64,000 nucleotides of DNA from Scatophagus argus. Its lineage: Eukaryota > Chordata > Actinopteri > Scatophagidae. The translations under genes and the position numbers were made by a program. The notes under the pieces were generated by a model that worked only from the letters and a program-made list of their open reading frames with translations, did no database searches and was not told the DNA's origin. Shown one piece after another: positions 38,720 to 59,943 of the stretch (positions are counted from its first letter, which is position 1; each line of letters opens with the position of its first letter). The stretch covers positions 7,910,501-7,974,500 of the forward strand of contig NC_058498.1 of assembly GCF_020382885.2 (NCBI RefSeq), in the 5' to 3' direction.

Positions 38720-41700
38720 GTGTGTGGTTTGCATAGGACAGTGGTGTTTTACTTCAGTAAAGGTTATATTACTAAAATATCCATAATGCCCTCTGGCATA
38801 ATCCTGGAAATCTAAATAAAAATGCATCCTCATCGATGGAGCAGCAGTGCTGCAGTCATCCACTGTCAGACACAGAGCCTGCCTGGTAAAATAAGAAACA
38901 ATACCTTCTTGAAGTGCCACGATTGTTAGCCAGTGTTAATTTAGGCCCTGAGATCATCACCTTTTGTTTGATATATTATAAAATCATGCTGTGGGTGGTC
39001 GTGATTGCACCCAAAGACACTGAAGATTCATTTATTTGTTCAAATTCATCACATCATGCATTTCGGGCTCTTAGTGGAGCCTTCATTGTACTGAGGATGA
39101 TTCACAAACAAAGAGCCCCACAGAGCCTTGAAACAAAGACAGACCGATCATAAGCAGCACAAAGCAACAAGTAGATTTTGTGGAACCCTGAATTACAAAC
39201 GTGGGAGGAGCAGACAAAAACAAAGCTGCTCTTCTTCGGGGATGTTGTTTGTTCCTACATGGTATTTTTCCCCTTCCAGAATATTCTGGGGAGCAGCTTG
39301 GCCTACAGCTCTCTGCTGCCTGCTCTGTGACCCCTCTGGAGTTACACTGATTTCCATGAAGTCTTCAGAGGGGAGGGGAGCTGCAAGCCGACCCCCCCCC
39401 CACCTTCACTGTCTCTCTCTCTCTCTCTTTAGAGTCAACAAGGCGTTGATGTGAACCAGCAGTGATGTCCTGATGTCACAGCGGGTACGTCCAACCATGT
39501 GGGCATCACATGACTGAAAGAAACACTTCATGGGTAAGATCATCAGCTTGACGTTGTCTTCCAAAAGTTAATTTATGACATAAAATTCAATTCTGAATAC
39601 CACACTTATCGTGCACAGAGCAGAGAGAGTTGCCAAACAGTTTTAGAGCTGTGTTTTTAAATAAGAACATCATGAAAATCTCAGAGCTTTAAATCTAGAG
39701 TCCAAGCAAAAAACAACTACAGATCAGATTTTGGCGTGTTTTATAAACAATACATGTCAGATCAGCTTTTCTCAGTCACCCTTGTTACCTTATGAAAAGA
39801 ACTGTGCGTGATTGTGTTTATAATCTCTGTGGACCGTCGTGTCTGTACATGAATCTGTGTGTCTGTCCAGAACTTTAGTCTACACTGAAATTTAATTGTA
39901 TGTTTTGCCGTAAAATTTGTCCCACACATCCATGTCCCCCTGAGGATGAACAACTGGGGCGAGCAGCCTCACCTGTACTTTGTGTTTGGTGCTAAATACT
40001 AAATGCTAGCAGGTTAACACACTAAATCAAAGGTGGTGAATAAGTTAAACACTATACCTGCTTCGCGTTAGCATGTTAGCATTGTTGTGATGAACATGGT
40101 AGCCTGCTGGCTTAAGTGTGTAGGCTCTTATTCTCATTGGTTTGTGTTTATCTACATCCTGCCTTCATGAGAACACTGATTTTAAACATTCTATTAAAAA
40201 ACATTTGACCAAAACTCCTCTCTGGAACAATAGAGCATGTCAACCAGCTTTTATCAATCTTTTGTTATTATTATTATTATTTGGAATGCAAGCCCGTTCT
40301 GTACTGATTAAATGTAAGAAGGAAAAGGACAGTTGATGTCCTCATGACAACCTTGTCGAGCCTTTCTCGCTCAGACAACAATGATGACAACAATGATATC
40401 TTGATAAGACTGCCTGATGATACTTTAATACGTTACAGATACGATGAATAATAACGACAGCTAAGTAACAAGAGAGGCTGAAACAGGAAGTTTGAAATCA
40501 AGAGTCCTTGGTCTGATAACTGTTTGCCTACCACAGTGTACAATGTAATTAAACAGCACATTTTTACAACGAAACTCCAAGCACACTAGAGACAAGACTA
40601 AAAAAAACATCTAATAATAGATAAGAGCAACCTTGAGTTTTGAAAGTATTAAAATGTACAAAAACAGACACGAGAAAATGAGAAAACCAGACATGAAGTT
40701 TGTTTGTGGAAAACAAAACTCTTTCATGAAGCATCATTAGGGCTTTATAACGCACTGTGGGTGAATAATAGTAAAACTAGGGGTGTTGTTGTAGTCTTCT
40801 CCATATTACTGCACTGTTGCACATATTGTATGAACTATGAAGCCTGAATCTTCAAGTGTTCATTTTTTCATCTTCCAGTCGACATGAAAGCCAAAATAAG
40901 TTTGTTGCTGGAGCTCAGAAGAGGCATATTTTGAAGCATATGACCATTGTCTGTATGTCTCATGTCTGACTTGATTAATTTTGTCTTTGTCTGAAAATCA
41001 CTTTTAAAACTACCATCAGTCACTGGACTTTTCTCAGTATGATAAGTAGGCCTACTATAAAGTAAAATGAAGGCCTAGGTGAAGAAATCAGATTCATTTT
41101 TGCAATAAAATTAACAAATTTACTTTCAAAAAGCTGTTTTTTATTTAAAGTCTACAACCATCTTAGACATGTCAAGCCCCTGTTCTAATGTCATATGTTA
41201 AGTGTATCTTCATTCTACTAAGCTTTGAATTGCATTGTAGAATTTCCACTTCAGCATATGACTTTTCCTCAGCGTCAAGTGACTCAATTATTCATTTTTG
41301 CTGTTGCAATAAAATTCTAACTGGCAATTTTATGGCACAATAACATAGAATACTGACTTCATCAGTTTTTCCGTTCATGGTCACCATTTTCAAGAACTAA
41401 TTTTGTTTATTTTGCACTTTTTGGGAAAGAAAGTTTTGTCATCGTTGATTTTGCCCTTTAGTACAGACGACAACATCAAGGATTCAACTGGACAGCAGCA
41501 GCCACGCGATGGAGAGTCAGCAAAAACCTCCGACTAAATCTTGAGTAGTGATGAGCGATGAAAATGGAGGCTAACAGACGTGTGTGTTTAAACTGGATCA
41601 CCAGCCAGCCTTCATTCTCCCTTCATTTTATACCAAAATAAACACTGATGGTGTCATTATCCTATAACCATAAAATGGTGCAATCAACATGCTAAAGCAA

Positions 41701-43462
41701 TAACAAACAAAAAACATTAGCAACATTAGCACACTGACACTAGTAAGTTGGCTAAATTGTGATGATACCCTGAGTAAATTAAGTCTCATTTGTAAACTGC
41801 ACTTTCTGACTGTGTATATGCTGTGGGCTATATTATATGGCTATATTGTAATTCAGAGCCACACTCTCCAGCGTTGTTCATTTAGGAGAATTTTTTTTTT
41901 GATTGCCACAAAATGTCAAATACCAGCAAGATTCATATGGTGATTGTGGCTCAGGAGGTAGAGGTGGCATTTAGGCATTTAACATTGATACGGTAGGAAC
42001 AGGCAGAAAAGTTTTTTTGTTAACATCAAAGATAAAACTCAACTTTTCCTCACCAGGTGCTTTTGTGTGGAAACTCGGGTAGATCATCACAGTTTCGATT
42101 GACCAGACTTGTGACTTGCTGGATTTAAGCAATGGCTTGACTTGTCTTGTTTGAATTGAAGCAAGGCTTCAACTTGACTTGCTTCTCACCACAGTAACTT
42201 GGGATTTTCTTGAGTCAGGGGGCCTAGGACAGTTTAAACCAGAGACAGTTGTGATGTGTTTCTGTTTTCCAAGACAACTAACAAGAATTTAAAAGGGAGG
42301 GTTTTTTTTTTTTCAGAAGATGCTGGGAAACAGCCCTTGCAAACAGGAACATAGTTTGACGTCATAACCACACAAAACAGCTTGTCACGTAATATCCAGA
42401 AACTTCTTCATTCGTGTCAGAAACACTTCAGTTTATGGACATGAGTCACCTGATGGCATCCAACAAACCATTGTTAATATGAAATATACTGTTAAAGTAT
42501 ATTATTCATAAATAAAAGTTATTCAGAAATGAAGCTTTCATTTTCCCAGGGAAGTGATTTTAGAGCTCCTCAAGCCATCACTTTGAAAACCTCTGACTTG
42601 TTGGAGCTGTTAGTCTTGTGCTGCGTGTTTTGCAATGACTGAAATTCAATATGTTGTCATTAAGACTTAAACTGCCCGGCTTTGATGTGCTTTCCGATTT
42701 AAATAAACACATTTGAACCCTCACTGCCTATTGGCCAGCAATGGTGAGGTGAGTTAAAATGCGCAAATGGGTTGGGTGGTGTCAGTGGCTCTGGTGACGT
42801 ATTATGAAATAACCATTAGGACCTGAGTGTTTCTGTGATTGTCTCTAAGCATGTACTATGTGTGTGTATCCGTGTGTGTGTGTGTGTCTGGTGATGTGAT
42901 GAAACACAGCATTCAGCAGACAATTAGCAACGCCTGGACACTGGACAATCCACAAACCTTCAAGAGGGGCCACATGAGAAATTCCTCATCCAGACATGCA
43001 AGAGGTACAACAGCTACTGTCTGCTGAGTGCATTCATGTTCACGTTATTTTCCATAATGACAGATGTGTGTTATCAAGACAGGATTCCTGCAAACAGGCT
43101 CCTTGTATTAACGTCTCACCTTGAGCCCAGACCCGAGCCCACTCCACAGTGTAACACAATATCAATATGTAGTTTCCCCACATAGCATCTATTGGAGAAT
43201 TATCTACTAATTAAAGGAATGTTGTGGGATGTGTGCATCCAGTTTTAGCTGATGTTATATGTGTCCATGACAGAATTAGTGATCATGTGTGTTTCAGCTT
43301 GTTTGGTTTAAAGAAAGGAAGCAGCTGAAAACTGTTCTGGTCTGAGGAAACAAGTCTGTCAAAACTGAAACAATACACCTTTCCTCTGCTCAAAAGCGGC
43401 ACCTTTGTGTATTTAATATATTCAGTGATACAAAACTGGATGTCATTAGCTTCCATCCAAAA

Positions 43463-43777
43463 CTATATGGTCAATTATATGAGACATCTCTGTCATGGAT
43501 GCTTTGGGGCTGTCTCTTTTCATGGTTAGGACCATTTGGTTCCAGTTGTGAGTGGAAATTTCAATACAGGACTACAGGTTGCATTGATGTTCTAGGGGCT
43601 CGGAGAAATGGTTTTCGTTGTTTGGTGTGGAAGAACTTGACCAGCCTGCACAGAATCCTGACCTGACCTGACTCAATCCAACACCTGAGAGGAGCTACAA
43701 TGACAACTGTGAGCCAAGCCTCATCACTTAACATCAATGCACAACAGGCGTCCACAAACTTTTGACCACATGGTGTA
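43463..43777. mobile_element. short Tc1-like remnant, second family
   Basis: The left end actatatggtcaa (43463 on) and right end tccacaaacttttgaccaca (43751-43770), then tggtg, are imperfect inverted repeats of the type ctatatggtcaaaagtttg found at ends of a common fish Tc1 family. The interior (tgctttggggctgtctcttt and following) resembles transposase sequence around the DDE region but is full of stops. It is unrelated in TIR sequence to the element at 38179. Confidence 0.6.
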
Positions 43778-45929
43778 TTTTGTAAGTACAACACCTCCAC
43801 AGTCCTGTTCTCAGAGTGAATTTACACACTTAAATACTTTTGAGTCTCCAAACAAAGTCAGGTGACATTATGCAGTATGCAGTTTTTAGCAGGAGTTTTT
43901 CCTCTTATGCCACTTCATACTTGTACTTCACTACATTTCAGAGGCAAATATTGTACCTTTTCCTGCACTGCACGGTGAGAGTAATTTCATGACATGTTGT
44001 ACAGAGTATTTTTACTGTGTGATATCAGTCACTCTCAGTCAGTTTGTTTACAGTTTGTGCCATGGAACCATTTCTATTAATTCCATTTCTCTTCAGCAAT
44101 GCAATTAGTGGTTGGGGATTCCCTGCCACTGAACAAGTTACAACTGGTCCAAAATGCTGATTAATGTGATTATGTGAATTTAATTTAGCACTGAACAAAG
44201 CCCTCAGACGAAATGTTCACCAGTGGTCAAAGGCAGGTTTTTGCGCATTTGTTAGGGGTACAAACAGCATTACTTACTTCTTGGAACACGTCACTGTTGA
44301 AATTATCCCTCAAAGTTTCCCCGATTTGTTGTAACCAGAGAGTTATCAAAATCATATGTTTAGATTTTTAAACTATTTGCACACACATAATGCTTCTAAG
44401 TCTTTCTACTTGTCCTTTACTGAATGATCTTCTGTTGTAAACTCTTAATGTGAAAACTGCTGCTTAAGGTTCCTTGCTGACCGTGAACCTTTAGTTGCTG
44501 TCTGTATTGTGCTTTGGAAAGTACAAGCGATTAAGCTCTATATAATAATTTCAAAGTTAAAATTTGATATTGACTTTGTTTTTTTCTTAATCAGGTCAAA
44601 AAAAAAAGAAAAAAAAACAGGTATGCTAACAGACGTGTTGAATATATCCCCTTCCAATATAGGCCAAAAAACATCCAGAGGCAAAACTGGCAGCATGCAG
44701 GTCGCTGTTTATGAACCTACAGGGAGATTTCCCTATGACAAGAAAACTTCAAACTTCTGACATGAAAGACATGAGAAACGTTTGTGGTAAAGTATGTACT
44801 TAAGCAAAAGAAGGGCAAAGGCAAGGAAAATCTACTTGAGGTATCACAAATAAACGTACTCAGTGGAAAATGTTTCATGTGACTTGTAGATATTATAACA
44901 TACAGAATTTTACTGTTAAAGTTGGCTGAGATGAAGCAAATTTTTAATTGTTTTATATAAGGATCCAACTAATGATTATTTTTAATATGGATCAATCTGC
45001 CCAACACAACTATCCAGAGCCCAGAATGATGCCCACAGATAGAATTAATTAAAATAACTACAGGAAAAAAGGAGGATTTGACAAGCTGGAATTGTGCAAA
45101 GTTTGGTCTTTTGAAAATGAAAAATGACAAAGGCAGCTCATAAAATTGTTAAATTAATCGGTTGGGTAGTTTCATCAATGAAGCATCATATTTTATGTAG
45201 GAAATTGTAATTTGTAAAGTAACTAGTAAGTAAATCTGACAAATAATTGTAGTGGGGGAAAAAATACATTTCCTGAAATTTCACCCCTGATAACAAGTAA
45301 CTCAGAAGTGTTTTTTAAAAGTAGGTAAGTGAAGCCTTTGAGTGTAATTGGGGTAAACCTGATCCTCAGACTGCGTGACTTCATTAAATTAAAGACCTTC
45401 CGACTTTCCGTGGAATATGATATGCTCTCTGACTGTCTGACTGCTCAAACACAAAACTTTTTAAATGTAGAGACACCATATTTGAGCTACAGTTTCACAC
45501 ATCAAACCAGACCGGCAGGTTTGACAACAATAGGAACCAAAATTAGACAACATTTAAAAGGTTGAATGTGTCATTCTGATGAACAGAAAGCATCAGGTAA
45601 ACAAAGATTACAGAGACACAGCAGATGTTGCGCGGTGGCTGGGAAAGTGATGTAACTCTGTGTTTTTTCCTGTCATCAGACCAGTTCCCTTCAAAGACAA
45701 ACACACAGGTTCACTGTAAGGCCACAGCACAACACCTTGAAGACTTGAAGGTGTCAGAAAACCTGATGTTTGCTTTTCTTCATGTCAGATACAAATACAA
45801 AAGGCTGTTGGCTGGTTAGATAGACCTCATTATGCTTTACATTCACCAGAACAACATGATTCTATGTTCAAAAGCTGCTTACATGTCACGGTCATTAACA
45901 CTTCATAATTTATGACTGGTCTATGAAAA

Positions 45930-46290
45930 TTAAGGTTAAAGGAGCAGTTTACTCAAATGAAAATTCAGTCTTTATGTACTCAACTCTGTGTCGATGGGAA
46001 AGTTTTTTAGCCCACAAAACATTTCCGGAGCTTCACTCTGTTCACAGTGTTTTTCTTTTCTTTGTTCTGAAAGAGAGGAGAAGCTGGGGCCTTGTTTTAA
46101 AATACAAAACAACAGAAAAGAAAAATCCTAAAATATAAAATGACTCCATACTGCTTGTCCAGGGTCATCCAAGTCTCCAAAGGCCCTGAGACGACCCATT
46201 ATTTCATACCCTTTTATAAGCTTAAATGTTTACTGCTGCTGAGCTAAAAGCGTTAGCGCGCACGCCGTCTGAAACTTGTGCACAAGCTCG
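45930..46290 (+). repeat. dispersed percomorph repeat
   Basis: aaaggagcagtttactcaaa, then tgaaaattcagtc, later cacaaaacatttccggagct, later atgactccatactgcttgtc, then caagtctccaaaggccctga. From memory these phrases occur in this order in a very abundant percomorph interspersed repeat. The open frame at 45923-46138 is part of it. Confidence 0.6.
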
Positions 46291-47629
46291 AGCAACTAGA
46301 TGAGATCAGCCAGAATTCACCATCTCTGCATACCTCAGTGTTTACCTGATAACCATGAGCTCATGTAAGACAAAACACCTCTGCTGAGGTTGAAGAATTC
46401 ATCAAAACAGAACGAGAGGTACACTGAAAACACACTTTGTGCAACACAAGCTATGTTTCTATTTGGTGTAAAGACATCATTAGCATTGCAAAGATTGTCA
46501 CAGGTTTTGTCTGTTTATTTCAACATGATGAGGGGAAATTGAAAGCTGTGATTTTAAGGGGTTAAGACCTCAGGATAAATGCTGTACAACAACACGACTG
46601 TATTTGCTGCTCTGACTGACCTATGAGCTTCTTGTGGTGGGGGACAAGAGGAAAGATCAAAGCTGGCACAAATGATGAATTTCACTTTGATTTTTCAGTT
46701 TCTTAATTAATTGTTTTGGCTATGAAATTGTTGTTTGATTTGGAGTTAGAAACCTTTGGTTTTCAGTTTTAAAACTGAAACAACCAATACTCATGCTGAT
46801 AACCATTTAAATTTAGGCTTGGTAAACTATTAATTATTCTTAATTATTGTGATGTTTAATTTGTCAAAATTCTTGTTGATCAACTACTCAGTTACTTGAT
46901 CAATTGTTTTAGTGCTAATTTGGAAAAACCTATTCCAAAGTTGTTGTTTTATTTTATTTAGAAGAAATTTGCTCTGACATTCTCACATATAAAATTGTCT
47001 CCCTGAAACTCGTCCTTCCTCAGCACGACTTTGAACAGCTCTCTGTCCTTCTACTTGAAGATAATTGAGCGAATAAACCCCAGAGAATCTCCTCCGCCTG
47101 ACCTTCGGCCATGTTTAGAGCCTTGCGTAGCCCTGTGTATAATTCTCTAAGCTGTTTGTTTGTTCCTATGTGTTATGTGTTTACATGTGGCAGAAAATAA
47201 CCGGGATCCTTGATGAATATTCACGTAAACAAAGTACAGACTGTACAAGAGGACACCACATGAGATCCATATATCAGCTGAACTCAATGTGACAGATAAT
47301 TCATGGGTGAGGACAAACAATAACTGTGACTCTTCAGAGAGCCGTAAACACACCCAAAAAAAGAAAACTGGATTGCGTAAGTGCACAATATTAGAGCTCT
47401 GACAGGCAAAACTTAAGTCTGTAATTACTGTCTTAAGTGTGGCTCATTTCTCCAGCAATTCCTGCCCTTGGCAATAATATAGTTTTGACTCATGCTGCTG
47501 AACATGATGTACCATTCCAGTTGCATGCAACATGCTAAACACAGGCCCTCAGCTATTTCACTAACAAAGTGTACAGCTTACATACCAGTCAAGGTCTGAG
47601 GCAAACACAGAAGACAAACATCATTTTGA

Positions 47630-48980
47630 GTTAGTTTTTTTTTTTTTATTATTAGAAAAAACAATTACAAAACTTTGGCAAGATTGTGAACCAACAACTG
47701 CATTTTGTATAAGAATACATTCATTATTTTCAGCGTGTGCCACCGAGGTCGCACGGCTGACCCTGAAGACTTCTTTCACACTCCTAACAAGTTGAGGAAG
47801 CTGAGGACAAAACCCTCAGTTTTTTGGAATGTTTTTTTGGTTTTTTTGTCCATATATATTTCAGTGGCATCTCCAGCTTGAGGTTCAATATGAGCGCATG
47901 AGCTTCACACAGCACCCTACAGCACCAGGGGCATCTGGCTCCCATCAAAAGCTCCAGACCACATGGTTCAAAGCTCTCCATCTCCTCTTCCTCCTCCTTT
48001 TTGTTTAGCAGCTGGGAGAGCTAATCTATGAGGCTTGTGCAGCTTTAAACTGCTCATCGTATTTAATCACTGCGCTAAAATCAACAGCCGCAGTGATCCG
48101 ACACCTCAGTGCCTTAAGCCTTGAATGAACACAACACTCCTCTTGGAATTCGGCCACATGCAATTCAACTATCTTTGTTCTTTAGGTTCTTTCAGAACAC
48201 ATTCAGCTCTATGAGAAAACGGCTCCCTGAAACTCTCATGCAATCTTCAGTGGCAGATAATTAAGGCATATGTATTTTTCCCTTTTACATATTGTCACCT
48301 GCATGCATAAAATACATCTAGTTCTTCTGCTTACTTGACTTGTCTGCTCCATCATCACACCTTGAGATACTGTATGTGCTTGAGTAACAGTAGAAATCAT
48401 CACAGGCACACAATGCATAGCAATGTAGGTTGTTAAAGTCTGTTGTGTTGCCAGTACAAGGGGAGTTTGAAACTGAGGACAATAATTGCACTTCTCTCTT
48501 TACGCCACTCAAAGATGACAATGTGCTTCTAAACATAATATCAACTTATCAGGAGCGCATGTTTCAAACATCTGACCACCAGATGCAACTCCAACTCTCC
48601 ACCTGACAACTATCAAGTGATCTTCTCCCCAGTATGTCCCAAACTCCTTAAATCTCCAAATTCACTTCACACGAGGGATTCCTTGAATGGGAGGTATTTG
48701 TAAATCGCTTCACCAGGAGCTGAAGATCACTTGGGGAGGACAGGAACTGATGTGGAGAAGTTACTTTCCTCACAGCAGCGCAGGAAAGCACCAAACTTTA
48801 CTTGATGTACTGGAAATGAGGTGACCTCCAATGACATCCAGTTCCTGTGTGCTCGGTCTCCCGACCTCTTCGTGGCACTCGCAGGCACCATTCATCAAAG
48901 AGAAGTAATCCAGGAGAAGACAAATCTCTTGATTCGTTTCATTAATTTAAGTTGCTTGACGCTCAGGCAGGGCTCGAGGT
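47630..48980 (-). other. probable 3' UTR of arrdc2
   Basis: Downstream of the TGA at 48981-48983 the first AATAAA on the gene strand is at 47645-47650 (in an A-rich run); an ATTAAA variant is at 48062-48067. This suggests a UTR of about 0.9 or 1.3 kb. Which signal is used is not decidable from sequence. Confidence 0.35.
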
Positions 48981-56550
<7,570 letters not shown>

Positions 56551-57371
56551 CTCTCTGAGTGAAGACTGGAACAAAGTAAACAAAAACACACATTTTGACA
56601 AGGCTGACCCCTGGCTTACAGTAATGTTTGCCATGTGTGTGGAACCGGTTAAATAGCCACAGCATGCTGGAGGCGTAAATGACTGAAGCATCTACGGGTT
56701 CATGTGGACACCAGAGACCCCAAAATCAAGCAAATAATACATGTGAAGTCTTGTATTCAAATAATATTCTGCAATTTTTTTGAACTGATTTTAAATGTAT
56801 GCTTGCCATTACACAGAAGACAATGTTAGTTTCTTTTAAAGATCATACTTTCAGTGTGGGGTTGGGTGGTTCAGTCCTGCCAGCAGCCACTGCTGTGCAG
56901 TCTGTTTTTGTTTTTCAATACGTTTAAGGAAATGTTCAATAACGAGTTATAACAAAATTTTACACATTGATTATTGCTAAAATAAAGTTGTTACCAAAGA
57001 ATTACAATGAAGACTACACAGTTCTTTTATTGGTTTAACTTGAATATGCTATGAATAAATGAATGTGAATATTGCTGTCAAACTCAGAGGTGAGAATACT
57101 TGAATGCCGCAGATCAAATACTAAACAATAATTAACAATAAAAAATACTATGTAGATAATCGTGCAATAACAAGCAACAAATACTTTACAGTTTATAGCA
57201 GCGTTCTGGGATTATTTTCCGTGAGTCTAATTCATTTTCCGTTAAGCGGCTGCTGCGTGCTTTTCGGGTGTTTCACGAGTGGCTGAAAGCGCGTCTCGGC
57301 CAACCAGAACTGCGTTTGTTTAAATACACTTGTGAATGTTCAGCCGACGTTTAAAAAGGTCTCAAACTCAC

Positions 57372-57450
57372 CGGAAGGACAGGGGTAACTTAGTGGTCTC
57401 TTCGAAGGAGAAATTGACGACAGGGGAAACCGAAATCTGTGTCCACTCCG
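57372..57450 (-). other. arrdc2: noncoding first exon of the distal arrdc2 transcript
   Basis: A strong donor CTTCCG|GTGAGTTT ends at 57372. The transcription start is placed about 27 bp below the TATA box at 57477-57482. It would splice to the acceptor at 56566-56567 and supply the 5' UTR of the exon 1B transcript. The upper border is estimated. Confidence 0.6.
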
Positions 57451-57469
57451 AGTGGATGTTAAAGGGAAG

Positions 57470-57615
57470 TTCAGGCTTTATAAGCGGTGGCAGGTCTGCC
57501 CGCCCGTGAACGCAACAGCTCTCTGCTTTACACCAATGGCAGGGAGCACATGGGAGTCACGCCCGCCCACATTGGCACAAAGGAGCGTTAGAACAGCGTG
57601 GACTGATTGGTGAAC
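57470..57615 (-). promoter_or_regulatory. TATA/CCAAT/GC-box promoter of arrdc2 exon 1B transcripts
   Basis: On the gene strand: TTATAAAG (57477-57482 core), GC-box/KLF-type GTGGGCGGGC (57561-57570), CCAAT at about 57571-57575, another CCAAT at 57606-57610, and an inverted CCAAT at about 57533-57537. The order is CCAAT, GC, TATA, then the noncoding exon, as in an inducible RNA polymerase II promoter. Confidence 0.7.
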
Positions 57616-59887
57616 GTCAAGTGTCTCAGAATAACAACAGGAACTTCCGGCAGTACCTTTCAAAATTAGACGGGCGTATTTTCATATTTCAGCGTGGATT
57701 TTTTTTAACCGTTTGTTTCGATCTGTTTGTGAACAGGTGTTTAAAAACAAACAAACAAACAAAACGGCGTAATTGAGGAAGGAGGTCGAAAACAAAGATG
57801 AATAAAATACAAATTTTGACCGTTGACTCCACTGATGATGTTGAATTAAGTATTTTATTTTGAAGGGATTTTTTTTAAGTTAAAAAATATCTAACGTCTA
57901 CTAAGGTTAATACATCTCCTTGTTCTTTCCTGGAAATACACTTAGAATAACTACCCAACGTACATATATGATGAGATCTCATGTAAAAACAATATTTCAG
58001 TACGAGAAAATACATCTAAAAAAAAAAAAAATTAGAAAGCAGTCTGAAATAATTCAAATCAAACAAATGTAGGCCTAGATTATATTTGAGAAGAGAAATC
58101 AGAATCCCTTCAGTAAAACTTGTTTTCTCTGGTTGTGTTTTTTGAGTCATGTGCATTAGCATTTGAATCCATCACATGATCACTGTCACATGTCGGTGGA
58201 AACTTTTGTTTATGACATGTTCATATCACTGAAGCAATTATCTGGCCGTGTCACTACAACAAGCTCATGTTTCTGTCTTAAAAACATTTCTAGCTGAAAA
58301 TTAACCTGCATTTGGCCTGCCTTTTGATGGAAACATGCAAAACCAAACAACTGCTGTCTAATCTGTTCTGGAGTTGAGTCTGGTATTAATGCATGTTCCT
58401 GCAGCTGTACCCCTTGGACCTGAACCTGAGCTTACCAGCCTACAGCTGGACTATTGCCATTTTGCCAGGTTGGTGAACTCCACCTTCAGTTTATTTACAT
58501 GTGCTTGCGGGCCAACTTTTTCTTTTCTTTTCTTTTTTTTTCTTTTTTTTTATCAGCAGATCCTGCTTCGCAGGGTCAAGGTTGTGTTATTGCTACAACA
58601 TAGATTGTTTTCACAGTTTCGTGGTCAATCATGCTTGAAGGAGGGGATGAGAATCTTTCTGCGAAACAGACACTAACCTTCTTAGCATTTAGCACTGACA
58701 CTGTAAACAGGTCAAAAGTAGGACAGTTAAGCCCAAGGCTGCTTCCCTTCCTGGCCTAAATAACAGAGGAGGCGAAGGTTCATGTTTAAACCACCTAACT
58801 GCTAAAGCAGCACTTGCACACTGTTTCAACATTTCACACTCTGATGGCCCCTGCACTGATCTGGCTAAACATTTATTTATATATCGGCCCATTAAGATTA
58901 TGATCATTTTAAAGTAGTTAATTGAAAAACACACTATAATGATGTGACAGAGTGACTTAAGGTGGACACACTTTGAAGGAATTATAAATTCTCGTGAGCT
59001 GGAAGACTGAGGATCAGGGTTAAAGTCCCACACGTGAAATGGACAGAACAACATCACTTTAGTTGGGGTTGTATGTAAGCATTTAACTCAACTACGAGTT
59101 CAAGGAGTTCACTACATGTGTGAACAGGGTCTCATTTAAGTCACTTATCAAAAACGTTAAACTTGTTTTTGTCTCCCCTTTCTACAGTGAGAGTAATTCA
59201 AGAAACAGCCCGTCACTCATTAAGGTTGCTTCCCCCTTCGGGTCTGGCAAGCCAGTCTTTGCTGGTTCATGTAAAACCATTGCTTCCAGGCCACCACCGC
59301 AGAAAAGTTGCCACAGAGTTGCCAGAGTCCACATTTAAAAACTCAGTTATCCAAATAAAAGACATGTATCTGTTTGTGATAGGCTTAATCAGCATTGTGA
59401 GAAAAATTAGAAAGGCTTGATTGTAAAAGACATTCATTTATATGTAAAAGTCGCTCAGTGCTTTTAAAAACCGGTTTAATTCCAGTTGTAGTCACTAAAC
59501 TTCACATCCTTATTAAACCACATTTCACAGAGGAAGTTTTCACTCCATTTTAAAGGGTCTAGAGGCCCTATAGTCGCACAGAGAAGCTAAATGTAACCAA
59601 TACTATGATTTCTTTGCATAATTTTCAGCATTTCATTGTGAGACAGTATGTGAAGGAAAGACTCAGAACAGTTTCCATCAGAGCACAACTTAGTGGTACT
59701 TAATTTTGCATGACTTTCAGTGTTGAGTTGCAGATTATTTGGTTGTATTTTATTGTCTGTGCAGCAACTGCATGCATCTGCCCAAAGTGCAGTCTTAGTT
59801 CACTTACAGTATATCAATATTAATCGACAAAATTAGACTCAGCAACTTTTTCAGAAAGAAAAAAACATTCTTGAGTTTGACTGTCTT
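57616..59887. other. intergenic spacer between arrdc2 and the axonemal-type gene
   Basis: About 2.3 kb with A- and T-runs (58019-58032, 58518-58550) and no supportable gene. The two genes are head-to-tail on the same strand, so the upstream gene's 3' end faces the arrdc2 promoter. Confidence 0.55.
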
Positions 59888-59893
59888 TTTATT
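59888..59893 (-). terminator. poly(A) signal of the axonemal-type gene
   Basis: AATAAA on the gene strand (CTAATAAAAAG), 51 bp after the stop codon. This implies a very short 3' UTR. Confidence 0.7.
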
Positions 59894-59943
59894 AGGAGGT
59901 GAGGAAGATCACAAGAGCAAGAGGGCAAGCTGTGTATTCTCGG

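Larger units (their letters stand above)
38720..47629. other. gene-poor interval between the Tc1 remnant and arrdc2
   Basis: No supportable exon chain. Holds a CT microsatellite near 39411-39429, a repeat fragment with gctagc/gttagcatgttagc words at 39905-40110, a TG tract near 42854-42890, a second Tc1-like remnant and a repeat at 45930-46290. This lies downstream of the arrdc2 poly(A) region. Confidence 0.45.

Noticed and set aside
38421..38920. 121- and 151-codon open frames on both strands
   Set aside because: Both fall in the decayed Tc1 element; the minus one contains transposase fragments but joins flanking non-element DNA and has no intact catalytic part.
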